From: Haemonchus contortus
Lineage: Eukaryota; Nematoda; Chromadorea; Rhabditida; Trichostrongylidae
Reading direction: 5' to 3'
NCBI GenBank assembly: GCA_000469685.2
Contig: LS997567.1
Coordinates: 23,586,426 to 23,650,425 of the forward strand
DNA: 64,000 nt
Shown: in pieces, positions 34,879 to 46,499 of the stretch
Layout of the letters: every line of letters starts with the position of its first letter
Numbering within the stretch: the first letter of the stretch is position 1
Notes under the pieces: model-generated
Database searches by the model: none
What the model saw: the letters and a program-made list of their open reading frames with translations, nothing else
Told to the model about the DNA's origin: nothing
Made by a program: the position numbers and the translations under genes

Positions 34879-36136
34879 TTGGATTGTCCGGAAAGTCTCC
34901 GCCGATTCTTGAGTCATCTTTGAAAGAAAATTTCTAGATGATCAAATCCATTCATTAAACAACACATCGTCCATTCTGTTCAGTAACGGATCGCCACTTT
35001 TCTATCAGTTTCATTATCCCATTTTCATAGAAAGTTCTAGACTTGTAATCGAAAAACCCTTTCAGGTGTTTTTTGCAGTCCTCTAGTAGATTGAACGATT
35101 TTCCATTCAAGAGATCTTGCAGAAACCCAGAGAAGAGGTAGTCTGATGGTGCTATGTCTAGACTAAATGGTGGGCGTGGTAAGACATCCCACCCAAGCTC
35201 CAACAATTTTTCACAAGTGACCAAAAATACTTATGGTCTGGAGTTTTCCTGTTGGAAAAAACGCCCTTACGACCGGCCACTTCTGGACACTTTTGGTCTA
35301 TCGCTGCCTGTAAATTGTTTAGCTGAGTACAGAAGCTTTCCAAAGTTATCGTTCGACTATGCAGTAACAGCTCATAGTAAATGATCCCCCTCCAATCCCG
35401 CCAGCAACACAGCATAATCTTCCTCACCTGGATTTTGAATTTAGGAGTAGTTTGAGACGGCTAGCTGGAATGGCTCCACGATTGTTTCCGCTCCACGTTG
35501 TTGTACGCGACCCGCTTTCTGTCCCCCATTTTCATATTTTTCAGAAACAGCTCATTTTTGTTTCATTTCAGCAACGAGTCGCACTTGGAGGTCCATCACA
35601 TTGCTCGCTCAATTCATGAGGCACCCAAACATCAAGGCGCTTAACAAAACCAAGTTCCAGCAAATGATCATGGATGGTTGATTTCGAAACATTCAGTCTT
35701 TCTCCTATTCCACGAGTAGTGAATTGCCGTTTTGTTACGATTCATATTTTGACCTGGTCGTTTTCAACTGGTGATAGCCTTCCTGAGGGTTGCCGACTTT
35801 CGAGCGTGAATTTACCCTGATTAAACTTCGCGAACCACTCGCGCACCGTACGTTTCCCCCCCCCCCGAGCATGTCTATTCAGGCGTACCAAGTTTTTCTA
35901 GCGGTTCGAGCCGCATTTTTGCTCCTGCGGTAGAACAAAAGCATTATGCGCCGCAAATGCACGCGATGATCCTCAAATTTCAGCCGAGTCCTATACAGAA
36001 AGACTTTGTGGAATGTTAATAGAACTTGAACCAGGATATAGAGGAGGGCTTGATTTTATAAGTTTAGGTTCTTGATCATCTGTGCAACAGTTGATAAATC
36101 CGGGGTGTCTAAATCGGCGGAGACCGGACAACCCAA
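34879..36136 (-). mobile_element. Mariner, family M2, near full length but decayed
   Basis: The ends are TTGGATTGTCCGGAAAGTC (left) and, reversed, TTGGGTTGTCCGGTCTCCG (right); both continue into CCGCCGATT. The left flank is TA, the right flank AA (probably a changed TA). The length of 1258 bases is normal. The minus strand keeps C-terminal pieces: KIMLCCWRDWRGIIYYELL, LELGWDVLPRPPFSLDIAPS (third aspartate region; DIAPSD) and KLIEKWRSVTEQNGRCV. The N-terminal half is unreadable, with a C-rich run near 35858. Confidence 0.85.
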
Positions 36137-36554
36137 AATTTTGTGGAAAAGGTAGTGCTTTTCATATGTGCTCACTTCAAAAAAGGGAAGATTGCTTTTC
36201 GGAAAAGCAAGACCTTAAGCCAGACAAGGCCTAAAACTTTGAAACTTTTCTTGAAAAATGCATAGAGGGGTAGTTTGAAGATGTGCACTACCCAATTCAG
36301 AATCAAATCCTCACGAGGCTGAAAATTATCTTTACTAGAACTTCATCGATAATATATAGAAATTTTTTTTTGAAGTGAACCAGTTCCACCCTGAGAAGTG
36401 TCAAAGCTTAGAAAGTTAATTCAAAACTACAGTGGCGTCTGACTGCGAGTGTGGCATATACCATGGTCTCTAAAGCTTTCACTTCAGAAGAAAAAAACTT
36501 GCCCCTACCCATGGTCTTCGTTGTTTGAAGGACCTGAACAAGCTGAAGGCGCAA
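36137..36554. other. No recognised feature
   Basis: No motif or repeat boundary was recognised. Confidence 0.35.
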
Positions 36555-37440
36555 TCTTTACTATATATAATCCACTTTACTATGTATAATCCACAAGTTG
36601 TATGTATGTTTTTTTGTTTGTGTGTTCAACGTGAAACTCAGTATCACTTGAAAAACACCTTTAGAGGTCGTGGCAAGTTCGGGATGGGTGGAGCCCAAGA
36701 TAAGATCAACGGAGCACATATGAGCTCTGCGGAGCTCCGCCCACAGGGGGCGGGCAGGTGCCGGAATGGGCGGTGCGAATAGCCAAACGTCTCATTCTGG
36801 CTTCGAAAAAGGTCCAGACACCGGAAAAAAATGTTCAAAGGTGAGGATTGGGTAACAAAGCAGACGAAGGAGACCCACGTGCTACGGGCGGAGCTTTCTC
36901 AAAATGGGCGGTACTTTTCTAATGTTTTCATAACTCGATTCAATTGAGGCATAGAGGCCAGGAAAAAAAATAAAAGGAGTGGGCATGGTCTTATGAGTGT
37001 TGGGCAGGCATAAGCTTAGCGAAGCCCCGGCCACCGTGGGCGGAGCGTGCGTTGAGACGAAACACTTTTCAAAATTGAGTGCAACTTTGCTTGGAAACGT
37101 TCTAAAATGCTGCAAGAAGGTATTAGGTGTAAAAGAACAAATGTGGTCAAATCTCAGAAGTGGGCGGGGTTGGCACCAAAGTGGGCGGGGCTTAGATCAA
37201 AAATTAGGAACATTCTGGGATACGGGAGAAAAGTGGTAAGATGAAGTAGAACAAATGTGGTCAAATCTCAGATGTGGGCGGAGTTGGCCTGGAGTGGGCG
37301 GGGCTTACATCAATATTATTAAGTTTCTTCAAATGCGTTTTAGAACGCCGGAAAAAGGTGTCTGGAGGTAATAAAAGTAATGTGGTTCGAAGTCTGAAGT
37401 GGGTGGGGTTTGCAAGGATGGGGGGGGGCCGAGATTAAGA
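36555..37440 (+). mobile_element. Helitron-like non-autonomous element, subfamily A
   Basis: It starts with TCTTTACTATATATAA after an A, resembling the 5' ends of Helitrons (TC followed by TACTATATA-like sequence, insertion between A and T). A GTATGTTTTTTTGTTTGTGT tract and G-rich boxes follow (GGAGCTCCGCCCACAGG, AAAGTGGGCGGGGC). About 117-base tandem units begin with ATGTGGTCAAATCTCAGA at 37141 and 37258. The same order is present at 59689-60322. No replication-initiator/helicase gene is present. The 3' end was not determined; Helitron assignment is inference. Confidence 0.5.
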
Positions 37441-37802
37441 ATTTTTTACATCTGTCCTCCACACTAACCCTGACCACATAGGTGTACAACTAGATGATAC
37501 CACTAAACTCTTTAAAAATCAGGCTAAAAATTTTCTAAAAGTTAGTATCCATGTTTCCACACACAGTTGTCCCTTCTACACAAGAGCAAATACACTACAT
37601 CAACTTCAGACCTCACCAAATAAGGTCCACAGCAACCCCGGCCACACAGGTGCATACCCCGTAGAGACGTGTAAGTCCCTACAGCTACTCAAAGGGGCTT
37701 TCCTTCAAAGTTAGTGTTCATGGCCACACACAGCCCAAATTACAGTTTCTTCGACTACATGGACTGCAGTGGTATTTGATTTGGATATTTGATTTGGATA
37801 CA
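37441..37802. other. Pyrimidine-rich sequence with a loose internal duplication
   Basis: Two stretches share CCACACACAG and ACCNNGGCCACACAGGTG-like words about 130-170 bases apart. It joins the Helitron-like repeat to dispersed repeat D1 and may be part of the same composite. Confidence 0.3.
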
Positions 37803-38050
37803 TCGGAGTACTCTTCATGACAACACTCAACACTATATCACACCCCAAAAAGAATGATGACCGCTACAGAAGTGTTAGGGAAGAGGCCCAGATGAAAAAG
37901 GTCTGTAATGAACATCAGAGGCTCATGAGGCTCCGTCCCTTATGGCTAGAGCCCCCAGCTCACGCGATAGCGTGCGTAGCCGCCTGGTACATTATACGTA
38001 GTAAGATTGAGACTATACATAGCAAGTGCGTAGCTGCCTGGTATGAATTA
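37803..38050 (+). repeat. Dispersed repeat D1, copy 2
   Basis: This matches 2-212 in the same orientation. It ends with a partial tandem copy: TGCGTAGCCGCCTGGTA (37974) recurs as TGCGTAGCTGCCTGGTA at 38028, a 54-base step not present in copy 1. Confidence 0.8.
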
Positions 38051-38329
38051 ATACACAACATGTCAAGCACAATGCTGCAAAAATCAAAAGGTGGGCCGGA
38101 ATCGGCTTCCGAAGAGATGGTCTCGCAGTGAACGAATCACCTGAGTGTACAAGAAGTTGGCGAATGGAAAATATACGGAAATACTAATGCAGCAATAGAG
38201 CGCAAACAAGAACAGAAAATAGGCATTAATCAAAAGGAAAACTCCATCTCTAAGAACTATTTCGGACAAAACCTTGTCGTTGAACAAAGTTCGACCGGAG
38301 TTGGGTTTCTCGGTCTGAAAAAACCGAAT

Positions 38330-40620
38330 GGATAACCGTGAAAAGAGCAGCAGCATTGTCAGGGCAGAAATAAAGAGGGCTCCGAGGCTTACGGACCACC
38401 ACAGGAAGGCACGGCTTGATTTTGCGAAGTTGGATTTGGGATGAGATTGGACGAAAACCGGCCCGTATTGCCGATTAGCCATACAATCCATAATCTCGTT
38501 TATGTCGTATTTTTCGATGAAAAGAAAGTTACAGTAGCGGCCGAAAGTCTTCGGTGAAACGCTTTTCCAAACGGAACTTTTGCCTACTTCATAAAATCAT
38601 ACGAAATTTTAGTATTTTAATCAAAGGCATATCATGGATACTTACCGCTTTTAATTTGCAATTTGCTATTGTTCAAGGTACGATAGGGAGATTAAACTCA
38701 AACTCAGTGCGAAACACTGTTAGCATCGACCTAATAAAAACCGCTTTATTTCGGAATCGCAACATGTAAAACATCGAAAACATCGACTTGGTGGGAAAGC
38801 CTCGAGCTTTGATGACAGCATCGCAACGAGAATACACCGAGTCGATTAGTTTTTAAATGGTAGACACTGGTACGACGTTCCCTTCTTCGCTTATTAGGCG
38901 AATTTTTCTTACCTCTTTACAAAGTTTGCTCGGAAAACGCTTTTTGAGCTGTCCCCACATGTGCTCTATAGGATTCAGATTAGCTTGACCTCTCTAGAAG
39001 TATGACTCGCTGTTCGCTGAAGGGCGCCTCCAAAACTATTGAGAATTGTTTCGGATCGTCACCCTGCTGCAGGTTCTATCCTGCTGGCATGTGATGGTGT
39101 GCCCATGGCAAGACGATGTCTCCCTTCATGTTCTTTACTACTTCCTTATCATTGTGCCGCCAGTTCTCAAAAAAGGGCCTATTCCGTTCGAGGAGTACAT
39201 CATCACACTTCCTTCACCATGCTTTGTTGTGGGAAAGGTGTACTTGTATTGAACCTTTCTTCAGATGGACGTCGTCCGCACCGTATAGCATCGCTTTCCA
39301 ACTAATTGAACTTGCTCCGATCTGTAGAAGGAACTCTACCACGGTCAGTCGACGTCCAGTCGAGGTGCCAAGGCGCAAACTCCACTCTAACTCTCCTACT
39401 TTTTGAACTGATGAACGACTTTTTTGGTCGGACGCTTCCCATAAATACCAGCACTGTTTAGGGGTCCCTAAAGTCTGCCGGCTAGCAATGATGCCATCGC
39501 TAGCGCTGAACTCAGCAGCATGTCAGCCGTAGTGAGGCGAAGGCCAGCCCTCGGCCGGAGTGTGATACATCTGTCGTAGGCTGATAAAGCACATCGGAGT
39601 CTTCCCATTCTCTAAGCACTGCAAAGAGTTTCTGACCTGGTAGCATGGGATAATTGGAGAAATCGACTGCCGTGGGTCCTTCTAAATTCTTGAAGTGACC
39701 GTGACTTTCATGGTCGAGTTCTTCATGTCTGCTGCTGCCAGCCAAAGTCTCATAGTGAGTGTCCTTATATGCATGCTTTGAGTGTACAAGTACTAACGTC
39801 GAGCACAAATGAGATGCAAAAAAATGCATTTATCGCTAACCTTAAGTCAGGAAAAGTCGCTTGCGTAGTAGAACCTCTACGCGTAGTCACCTGATCCCCC
39901 CGTTTTGAAGCCAAAAAGTACTAGCTGGTTTTGTTCGAGGTGAGGTTCAACATAGTAAAATTTTTCTTGAATCCTTTCACTAGGAAAAAAGTTACGATTG
40001 GAAAAGCGTTTCACCGAAGACTTTCGGCCGCAACTGTAATCGGGAAAGCCCCGATGGTTATAATTACTACTGCCACGACTTACGAAATAAGCCGTTCAAC
40101 TCTAGTCGTCGCAGTTTTGGAGATGGAAGTGTCACGGTAGGGGGTGCCTTCTGCAAAGATGGGTTGTAGCTTGCTCTCGTGACCTCCAAAATGGACTCCA
40201 AGGACAAAATGGACTTCGTGGAGTCTTAAAATGGCACCTGGTGCCATTTCCAAGCCGGCGACGTGGTCCTTACTACGCCTTTCAACAGGACAGTGCTGCG
40301 ATCCACGTTATTCATTCCACGAAAGACTGGTTCCTCTTCGAAAATTTCGAAATTCCGACATGACCAGCTTCCAGAGCCGATCTGATCCCGATGAAGAATC
40401 TGTTGGGCATCATTGTAAAATAGGTTTGTATGAACAACCGTCAGTTCCAGACGTCAGAAGAGCTCAAGCAGGCGGTACTTGAAGTTTGGAACGAAATTTC
40501 CGGCGAGACCTTTCGAAACCTTTTTTCGAGCATGCCACGTAAGCTATTCGATATTGGGCTAGAACAAGTAAGACCGATTGACTAATAGTTGTTTTTCTTT
40601 GCCGTTACTAACGATAATTT
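38330..40620 (+). pseudogene. Tc3-like transposase split by a Tc1-like insertion
   Basis: Upstream of the insertion, the plus strand reads RAPRLTDHHRKARLDFAK and then VVFFDEKK, the region of the first catalytic aspartate. Downstream (40037 on) the same frame continues with RESPDGYNYYCHDLRNKPF and RRSFGDGSVTVGGAF, then in other frames YYAFQQDSAAIHVIHSTKDW (second aspartate), IPMKNLLGIIV and NNRQFQTSEELKQAVLEVW, ending near SMPRKLF. Read across one copy of the TA target, the two halves align without shift. Stops (after CKDGL and elsewhere) show that it was decaying as well. Its own termini were not found. Confidence 0.85.
38532..40036 (-). mobile_element. Tc1-like element inserted in the Tc3-like gene
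   Basis: TIRs of about 45 bases (left CAGTAGCGGCCGAAAGTCTT; right, reversed, CAGTTGCGGCCGAAAGTCTT) with TA on both sides (38530-38531, 40037-40038). The length of 1505 bases is normal for Tc1. The minus-strand transposase is badly decayed: a LQQGDDPKQFS block (second aspartate), NPIEHMWGQLKKRFPSKLC (DDE glutamate) and VYSRCDAVIKARGFPTK are readable near 39090-38790. Confidence 0.88.
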
Positions 40621-40879
40621 TTTTTCAATTTTTCAAAGTGACCTTATACTTATGAAACGGTGCAGAAACCAAAAATTATTTATAAAAATGTTATGGTAGA
40701 AGTTGACTCAAAAGATGTCCGTGCAAATGTGTTATTCAGGGTGGTAAATCTGATAGTAATGCTTAAAACCTACCTGCTTGGCTGCTTATCTTGTAAATAC
40801 CAAATTTGAGGGTGATCTTATTCTTATAATACGCACTGTAGCCTTGCTAGCTACCTGAAGTCTACCTCGTCTCCACGTT

Positions 40880-42960
40880 ACACGTGGCATGACTCGTGGG
40901 TATGCACATGCCAAAAACGGTATCATGGGTGGCCCCATTCCCCAGAACCTGAGGGAAACCCCAATGGAAGCGTTGGATAGGACCGTTCGGGAGCGACTGC
41001 AAGTGCAGCGTCATTGTACTGATCGAGAAGAGAATGCATTACCCGCTGTACACCGTTTGCGGGATTGCGAAGAACTGTTCTTCGGAGCATACGACAGCAG
41101 AAGCGTCGGCGGGGTAGATGCCCCGTTAACATGCACTACGCCATGAATATTGATTGTACGAGAGCTAATCGTAGGTCTACGATTGGAAAGACGTGACTCA
41201 ACCGCAGCTTTGACAATCGTCGTTGCCTACGGCCATCATCAAGTTGCGATCCTATATGGATCTGGAAAGGCTCCACAGAGGAAACCATACTTTCTTGAAG
41301 GTCATCGTGGGTGATTTCAGCGCCAAGATTGGCCCCAGAAGAACGGCTGAAGAGCCCTAGATCGGGACTCATGGAACGGAATGAAACCAGCAAGGGGTAA
41401 GACTGTTTAATTTCATCACATCGAGCCACATCTCTAATATTGATATGCAGCTCCAAAAGCCCCCTCCCTTGCGATAAGCATGGAAGTCACCTGGTGGACA
41501 GTTCCGTAATGAAATAGATCACATCATCTTCAAACGGAAGTTTTGCCTGCCTGACATCGCTGTGATACCGAAGTTCGGCACGGGATCGAAAGATCGTCCC
41601 CTCCGCGCTAAATTCTGTTTCTCTGTGCGCGCGAGATTCACGAAGCGATGCCCTAGACAGTCATCAATTAGCATCACTTCGCCTACCTTCAAAGTATTTC
41701 GTAGGATTCTGATGTCGACAACATAGGTGAGGAATACAACGGCTCGTACAAACAAAACAGTGCTAGGGAAGCAGAAAGCCTGCAATTCGCTGAGAGACTT
41801 CTCGATTTGAAGACTCTCGAGCTGATAAGCTAGCGTGGAATAGTGCGAGCAGCAGGCAATTAACCAATAACGCTCGAACCCGCGAGACTATATAGAGAAG
41901 CGATAAAGGAAGACCTGTACGAAAGAAGAGCAGCATTACTGGCCGAAGCTGCCGAGACTGGGAAAAGCACTCGTAAAACCCACCGGAGCTAATTACAAGG
42001 CCAAAATGACTTCACTTCGTCGACCATGAAGGGAGATCTAAACGATACTAGCAACTATCATCCGACATGCAGGCAGTCTGCAATTTAAACTTTTTACAAG
42101 AGTTGTCCTTGACAGAATTCGCAGAATACCACATGAAGGAAGCCACGCGAGCAGAGTTTCCCAGAGCATTCAGTGAAGTCGATAACATCCACACTGACAC
42201 AAACACGCTGAAATACGCCGTCATGTATGCGTCCATCGATTTGAAGAAGGCTTTTGACGATGTAAAGAAACGATGATCAAAGCCTCGGACAAACAGGGAG
42301 CTCTTGCTCAATGTATCAGGGTGCTTCGTGTGCTCTCGACAGCTTCAAGACCAATCTCCATTTTGAGAGGAAATCACTGTCTATGTGAAGAGATGGGTAC
42401 GGCGGGCGACATCATCTCGCCCATACTTTTCAGTGCGGCTTTCGAGATCAACAAGCATCATTTAGAACAAGAAGACTTGCGACTGAAAGTCAACGGCCGC
42501 TACGTACATCATTTCCGTGTTGCAGAAGATGTTGTGCTTATAACACCAAGCATCAAAAAGACGGAACGAATACTGGCCAACAGCGCTGGTGGAATGAACG
42601 ACGCAAAACTGAACTTACCGAAGATGTTCATGAGAAACGGATTATTGCCTGATGGTCCCTTTACCCTAGGTGGAAAGAATATCTCTGAAGGCTCTTGCTA
42701 TGTGTATCTAGGTCGGGAAGTCAACATGATGAACGACCTAGTATCAGAACTGAGCAGACAGAAACGCGCGACGTGAGGAGCATTCAAGAACATAGAGAAC
42801 GTAGTGAAAAAGACAAAGAACGACCGACTCTGCGACAACCTTCCCGACGTGGTGCGGTCCTTTCTGTTTTGACATACGTCTAGGAGACTTGAACTCCATG
42901 AAAACAGAAAGGCCATGCTGTCACCCTTATCAACACTTGCCCTGGGACTGAATGCCCGGG
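40880..42960 (+). pseudogene. RTE-clade LINE (RTE-A), endonuclease to post-palm, degenerate
   Basis: Plus-strand pieces in many frames. The endonuclease part includes ESLIVGLRLERRDSTAALT near 41160, a HRGWFQRQDW/VISAPRLAPEE region corresponding to the GDFNAKIG strand, and a RNEIDHIIF-like block near 41510. RT is readable from 42180: MYASIDLKKAFDDVKKR, EEMGTAGDIISPILFSAAFE, VNGRYVHHFRVAEDVVLITP and MFMRNGLLPDGPFTLGG, then SEGSCYVYLGREVNMMNDL. The catalytic FADD is VAED, so the first aspartate is lost. The element breaks off near 42960, short of its C-terminus. I recognise this family from hookworm genomes. Confidence 0.85.
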
Positions 42961-42965
42961 GCGTC

Positions 42966-43032
42966 TTACGAATATCGGGACGGCCGCCAGCGCGATTTTC
43001 ACGCTTCTTTTACGAATATCGGGACGGCCGCC
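42966..43032. repeat. 23-bp sequence repeated with 44-bp period
   Basis: TTACGAATATCGGGACGGCC (plus GCC) occurs at 42966-42988 and 43010-43032, exactly identical. It lies between RTE-A and the BEL-type LTR, on the internal side of that LTR. Confidence 0.9.
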
Positions 43033-43159
43033 GAAATAGAATCTAGGGCCAATAACTCTGGTACGTTTATTGATACCAGTTGGACTGCGCACGCCAACGG
43101 GTGCAATGCGCACATCACCAAGTAATCCGTAGTATAGCGAGATCAATATCAACATCAAT

Positions 43160-43480
43160 GCCAGCAACCTTTGTGTAAGTGGTTCAGTGGTTTGGGTATT
43201 TATATTTATATGTATAGCAAGCATGACAAAGCAATGAATGGCACGAATAAAACAGTGATAAATATAAAGGTGACAAGGTGTAAGTAGGAAGTATAAATAG
43301 CTAAGGTTTATACCAACGTCTCGCCCTTGAAGTCGTTTGCGGTAAACTGGGGACCACGCTTCCAGATGGGCTCGCCCGCTTGACCCCGTATCATAATCGG
43401 CGTCCCCATAACCTCAGAACGACTCAGACTGCTAGAGCGACGGGGGATGGGGATCGTCAGTTCAAACGACGATAGACTTA
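43160..43480 (-). repeat. BEL-type LTR, minus orientation
   Basis: Read on the minus strand, this matches the LTR-like sequence at 55567-55890: an ATCGTCGT start, a GGGGTCAAGCGGGCG block, a CGTGGTCCCCAGT block, CGCAAACGACT and an ACTGAACCAC end. The start also resembles the LTRs of the BEL element at 50-55.6 kb. No partner LTR is in range, so it is a solo or truncated LTR; the 44-bp-period repeat lies on the side where internal sequence would start. Confidence 0.65.
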
Positions 43481-43779
43481 CTATTTCGTAACCTGCCCCT
43501 CCTGTTTACGTATGCCCCGTGAAATTTCACAATCCTCATCGTGCCTACGAGAACTTCTGCGGACGGGCGCACAAACCGACATACAAATAGATGCGCAAAT
43601 TACCGCTTTACGCATAGAGAGATGAGGCATGTCCGTGAGAATAAAAGCACTGACTTATACAGCGGATGACAACAGTCATTGTTTATACTACATACGCTTC
43701 CAAACGCCACTACAATCCCTGATTGGAAGGAAAGCGGGAGACGCTCGCAGAGTATGGAGTCAGGTGAATCACCCCATTC

Positions 43780-46060
43780 CTGAACTTGTGACCACCAAAG
43801 AAAGGACCCCAAATGATTGAGGAGCAGTACTACCGTTCCCATCTCCAAGCAGAAGGGGGACGTGATGGGGTGATCTAACTACTGAGAATCAGGTTGACTG
43901 CGTACACAATGAAACTCTATGAACGACTTGTCGACTCAAGACTGAGGAATACTCATTCCGATCTCACAAGAGCAGTTCGACTTCAAGCCAGTGAGCCATC
44001 TTCATAGATGGATTCAAGTGATGGAGAAGTGTCGAGAAAAGCGCAAATCCTGCTACCAGCCTTACTCGATCTGAAGATGGCTTTCGACCGTCACTTGCAA
44101 CCAATTTCTGGAAAATGCTCCGACAACGAAAGGTCCCGGGATACCTGATTTCGCTGATATAAAACATGTACGATGGGTCCAAGACAACTATACACACTCA
44201 TTATTGTCCAACAAAAACAACAGACGTTACGGATGGGGCAACCAGGGACCAGCTCTGAGGCCGTTCCTCCCTTCCTCCTAACCCTTTAACACATTGCGTA
44301 CCGAGTGCATCACATGGTGATGCACGCACATACTTGGCCGCGTGGCCACGTGCATCACATGGTGATGCATGAACTTCACACTCAAATTTCTACATTCTTT
44401 ATGAAGCAATACTAGTCAAAATTTGCAAATATATGTTTTCGAACATGCTGAACAACATATCTGCTTGGGACTCCAACAGCTTAGGAAATATGGAGCGTAC
44501 GTACACCATAATATTAATCATGAACCAACAAGTTTTATTGTAACATCTGTACTCCTCTGCACTCTTGTGGAATAATTGTAATAATCTTTGTACTCGTATT
44601 CAAACTAATACAACCGGTTTGGTAATTGACCTAGAGGTCGTAGGTGGCAGTCATGAAATTGAGAACTCGTGAAAAAATATATAGACAATTGTACTGGAAT
44701 TCAAGAACATGGTTCATAATGAAAATGAAAACTCATAAAAGAAAGTGATAGTAAATTAGCACTACTAGTCTTCCCGTTGAATCAAGAGAAATGAATGAGA
44801 CTAGTACTCATTGAATCAAAATGTCACAACCTTCAGGTCGGAACACTTTGAATTCAAGAAACTTTGCCCGGTTGGAATTGTTATCGCAGGATTTACCACT
44901 AAGTAGATTCTATTTGATTCAGATTTAGCACGCACGGTCGACCAACAAAATGTCTCTTAAGTCACAGAGTGTTCGACAGATATGTTGTTCTCCATATGCG
45001 AAATCATTATAAAAAAAAAGTCGGATCTCAAAAGTAGAGAATTCGGAATGTTGGAAAAGAAACCGTTCCTTGTGGCTAAGTGCATAACATGGTGATGCAC
45101 GCCGCGAGCCGAACCAAAAATCGCTTGGCCACGCGCATGGGAAAATCGCCGAAAGCGCCGGTACGCAACGTGTTAAGTCATCATCAAAGGGCTCCTGGAT
45201 GGACCGTTGCAAAACACCCTCTACGCTGATGACATCGCTCTGAGAGCGAAGTACAGAGAAGAATTCCAGGACAAGCTGAAGAAGTGGCAGAAAATTCTGG
45301 CGAAGGAAGGTTCTGTCAGAATGTGAAAAAGACCAAGTTTTTTTTTTATTTAAATAAGAACGTGTAATTTGCAATTATAAAGTGAAAAAAAACTCAGCTT
45401 GGAGGAGTGTGCAAAGCCAATCGCGGTCTGCCTTAAGGAACGGATCGAGAATGTCAGAAATTTCTCGTAGCTGGGAGGTGACTTATCTGCTGCCGACGGG
45501 GCTACAATCAACGCAGCGTGGATGAAACGGAGAGAGTTCACTGGTACCCTATGCAGCCGATGATGTTCCATGTCGCTCAGAAGAAAAATTCTACGGACAG
45601 TGGTGAGAACCACGATGCTCTACGGCAGCCACTGCTGGCCCATAGACAAGAGTTATGAGGACAACTCCACAAAAAATTAGGGTGCTGAGATGATCCTGCC
45701 GTTAGAACCGACTTGAACCTAAAGTAACGAAGGAGTCAAAATGGATATGCAATAGTACCTCTCTAGCTTGTCTGAAAAAGAGAGAGCAGCGCTCGCGCTG
45801 GTATGGAAACTTACTGAGAAGTAAACAGAACCATCCAATAAGGGGAGCAATGGAATTAGAGGCTCAAGTAAAGCGACCACGGGGAGCTACCAAGAAAGGG
45901 TGGCGAGGAGTGATCCGAAAGGACGTCGCTGAAGCCAAGATAACACCAGAAGAGGCTGGAGATAGACTGAAATGGAGGTGGCTAACAAGAACAGCGGATC
46001 ATGCGACGGCACGGAGTTAATGCCAGGGGAAAAAAGGAGAAGAATTCCTTATGAATGTCG
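43780..46060 (+). pseudogene. RTE-clade LINE (RTE-B), split by a TTAA MITE
   Basis: Before the MITE the plus strand reads, in several frames, STTVPISKQKGDVMG, MKLYERLVDSRLR, a MEKCREKRK block and a MLRQRKVPGYLISLI-like block. After it, VIIKGLLDGPLQNTLYADDI carries the catalytic YADD intact, then KYREEFQDKLKKWQKILAKE. Further on, TMLYGSHCWPIDKSYE is followed by the C-terminal end AMELEAQVKRPRGATKKGWR and KMKWRWLTRTAD-like sequence (read KWRWLTRTADHATARS). The frame runs straight across the TTAA. Frameshifts elsewhere make it inactive. It ends just beside the candidate gene at 46108. Confidence 0.85.
44290..45172. mobile_element. TTAA-flanked MITE (piggyBac-type) inside RTE-B
   Basis: The ends are CACATTGCGTACCG and CGGTACGCAACGTG, inverted with one mismatch, with TTAA outside both (44286-44289, 45173-45176). 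A 19-base hairpin TGCATCACATGGTGATGCA occurs twice near the left end (44308-44326, 44349-44367) and once, slightly changed, near the right end (about 45080). Subterminal repeats of this kind are usual in piggyBac relatives. No transposase is recognisable in 883 bases. Confidence 0.85.
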
Positions 46061-46107
46061 AATGCGAGGCCGATCCCAGAAACGGTATTAATCAATACTC
46101 AAAGGCT

Positions 46108-46490
46108 TTATTGTTCATGAATGGGCTCTGTTACGAAAGTCGCGTTAGCGAACGCTTGTGGGAATAATTTCCAAAAGTGCCGTCGGCAAGTTGAACTGGT
46201 AACAGTAGAGAACACACCTTTACGACATGCATTCGTGGGTTTGTGTTCCTGAAGAGGCTGCATGTAGGGCTGATTGTGCAAAAAGCTGTGAGCCTGCTGC
46301 ACGACACTATTCTTCAAACGACGGCGCTCTTCGTCTGCTTTTGCACTAATCGCTCGTACCTGCTCGGGGGTCATCTTTGACGCAGCCCCAAACCTGAATA
46401 ACCTGAAAAGATAGAATTGTCTACGATGGTAAGGAAATGCTAACCTTGAAGTAATTTCCACAGATTCAAATCGATAACGCCAACACAAAG
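46108..46490 (-). CDS. Candidate small host gene, unknown function
   Basis: A minus-strand frame of 88 residues runs from ATG at 46374 to a TAA at 46108-46110 that overlaps an AATAAA polyadenylation signal (46107-46112). The protein starts MTPEQVRAISAKADEERRRL, a charged helical region, and continues with QQAHSFLHNQPYMQPLQEHK. Upstream is a TTTTCAG|G splice acceptor. Either it is a trans-splice site giving a 5' UTR of about 28 bases, or it closes a 42-nt intron (46403-46444) with donor AAG|GTTAGC; the upstream frame (CWRYRFESVEITS) joins without shift. I do not recognise the family. It could also be the last exon of a longer gene or a decayed one. Confidence 0.4.
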
Positions 46491-46499
46491 GTCAAATGA

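Noticed and set aside
38084..38491. Minus-strand frame of 135 residues with hydrophobic, membrane-like stretches
   Set aside because: Its lower part is antisense to the plus-strand Tc3-like coding sequence (RAPRLTDHHRKARLDFAK), so it is likely a shadow.
42965..43040. Two-unit CRISPR or regulatory repeat (23 bases, 44-base step)
   Set aside because: Only two units, next to an LTR; probably a local duplication in the retroelement.
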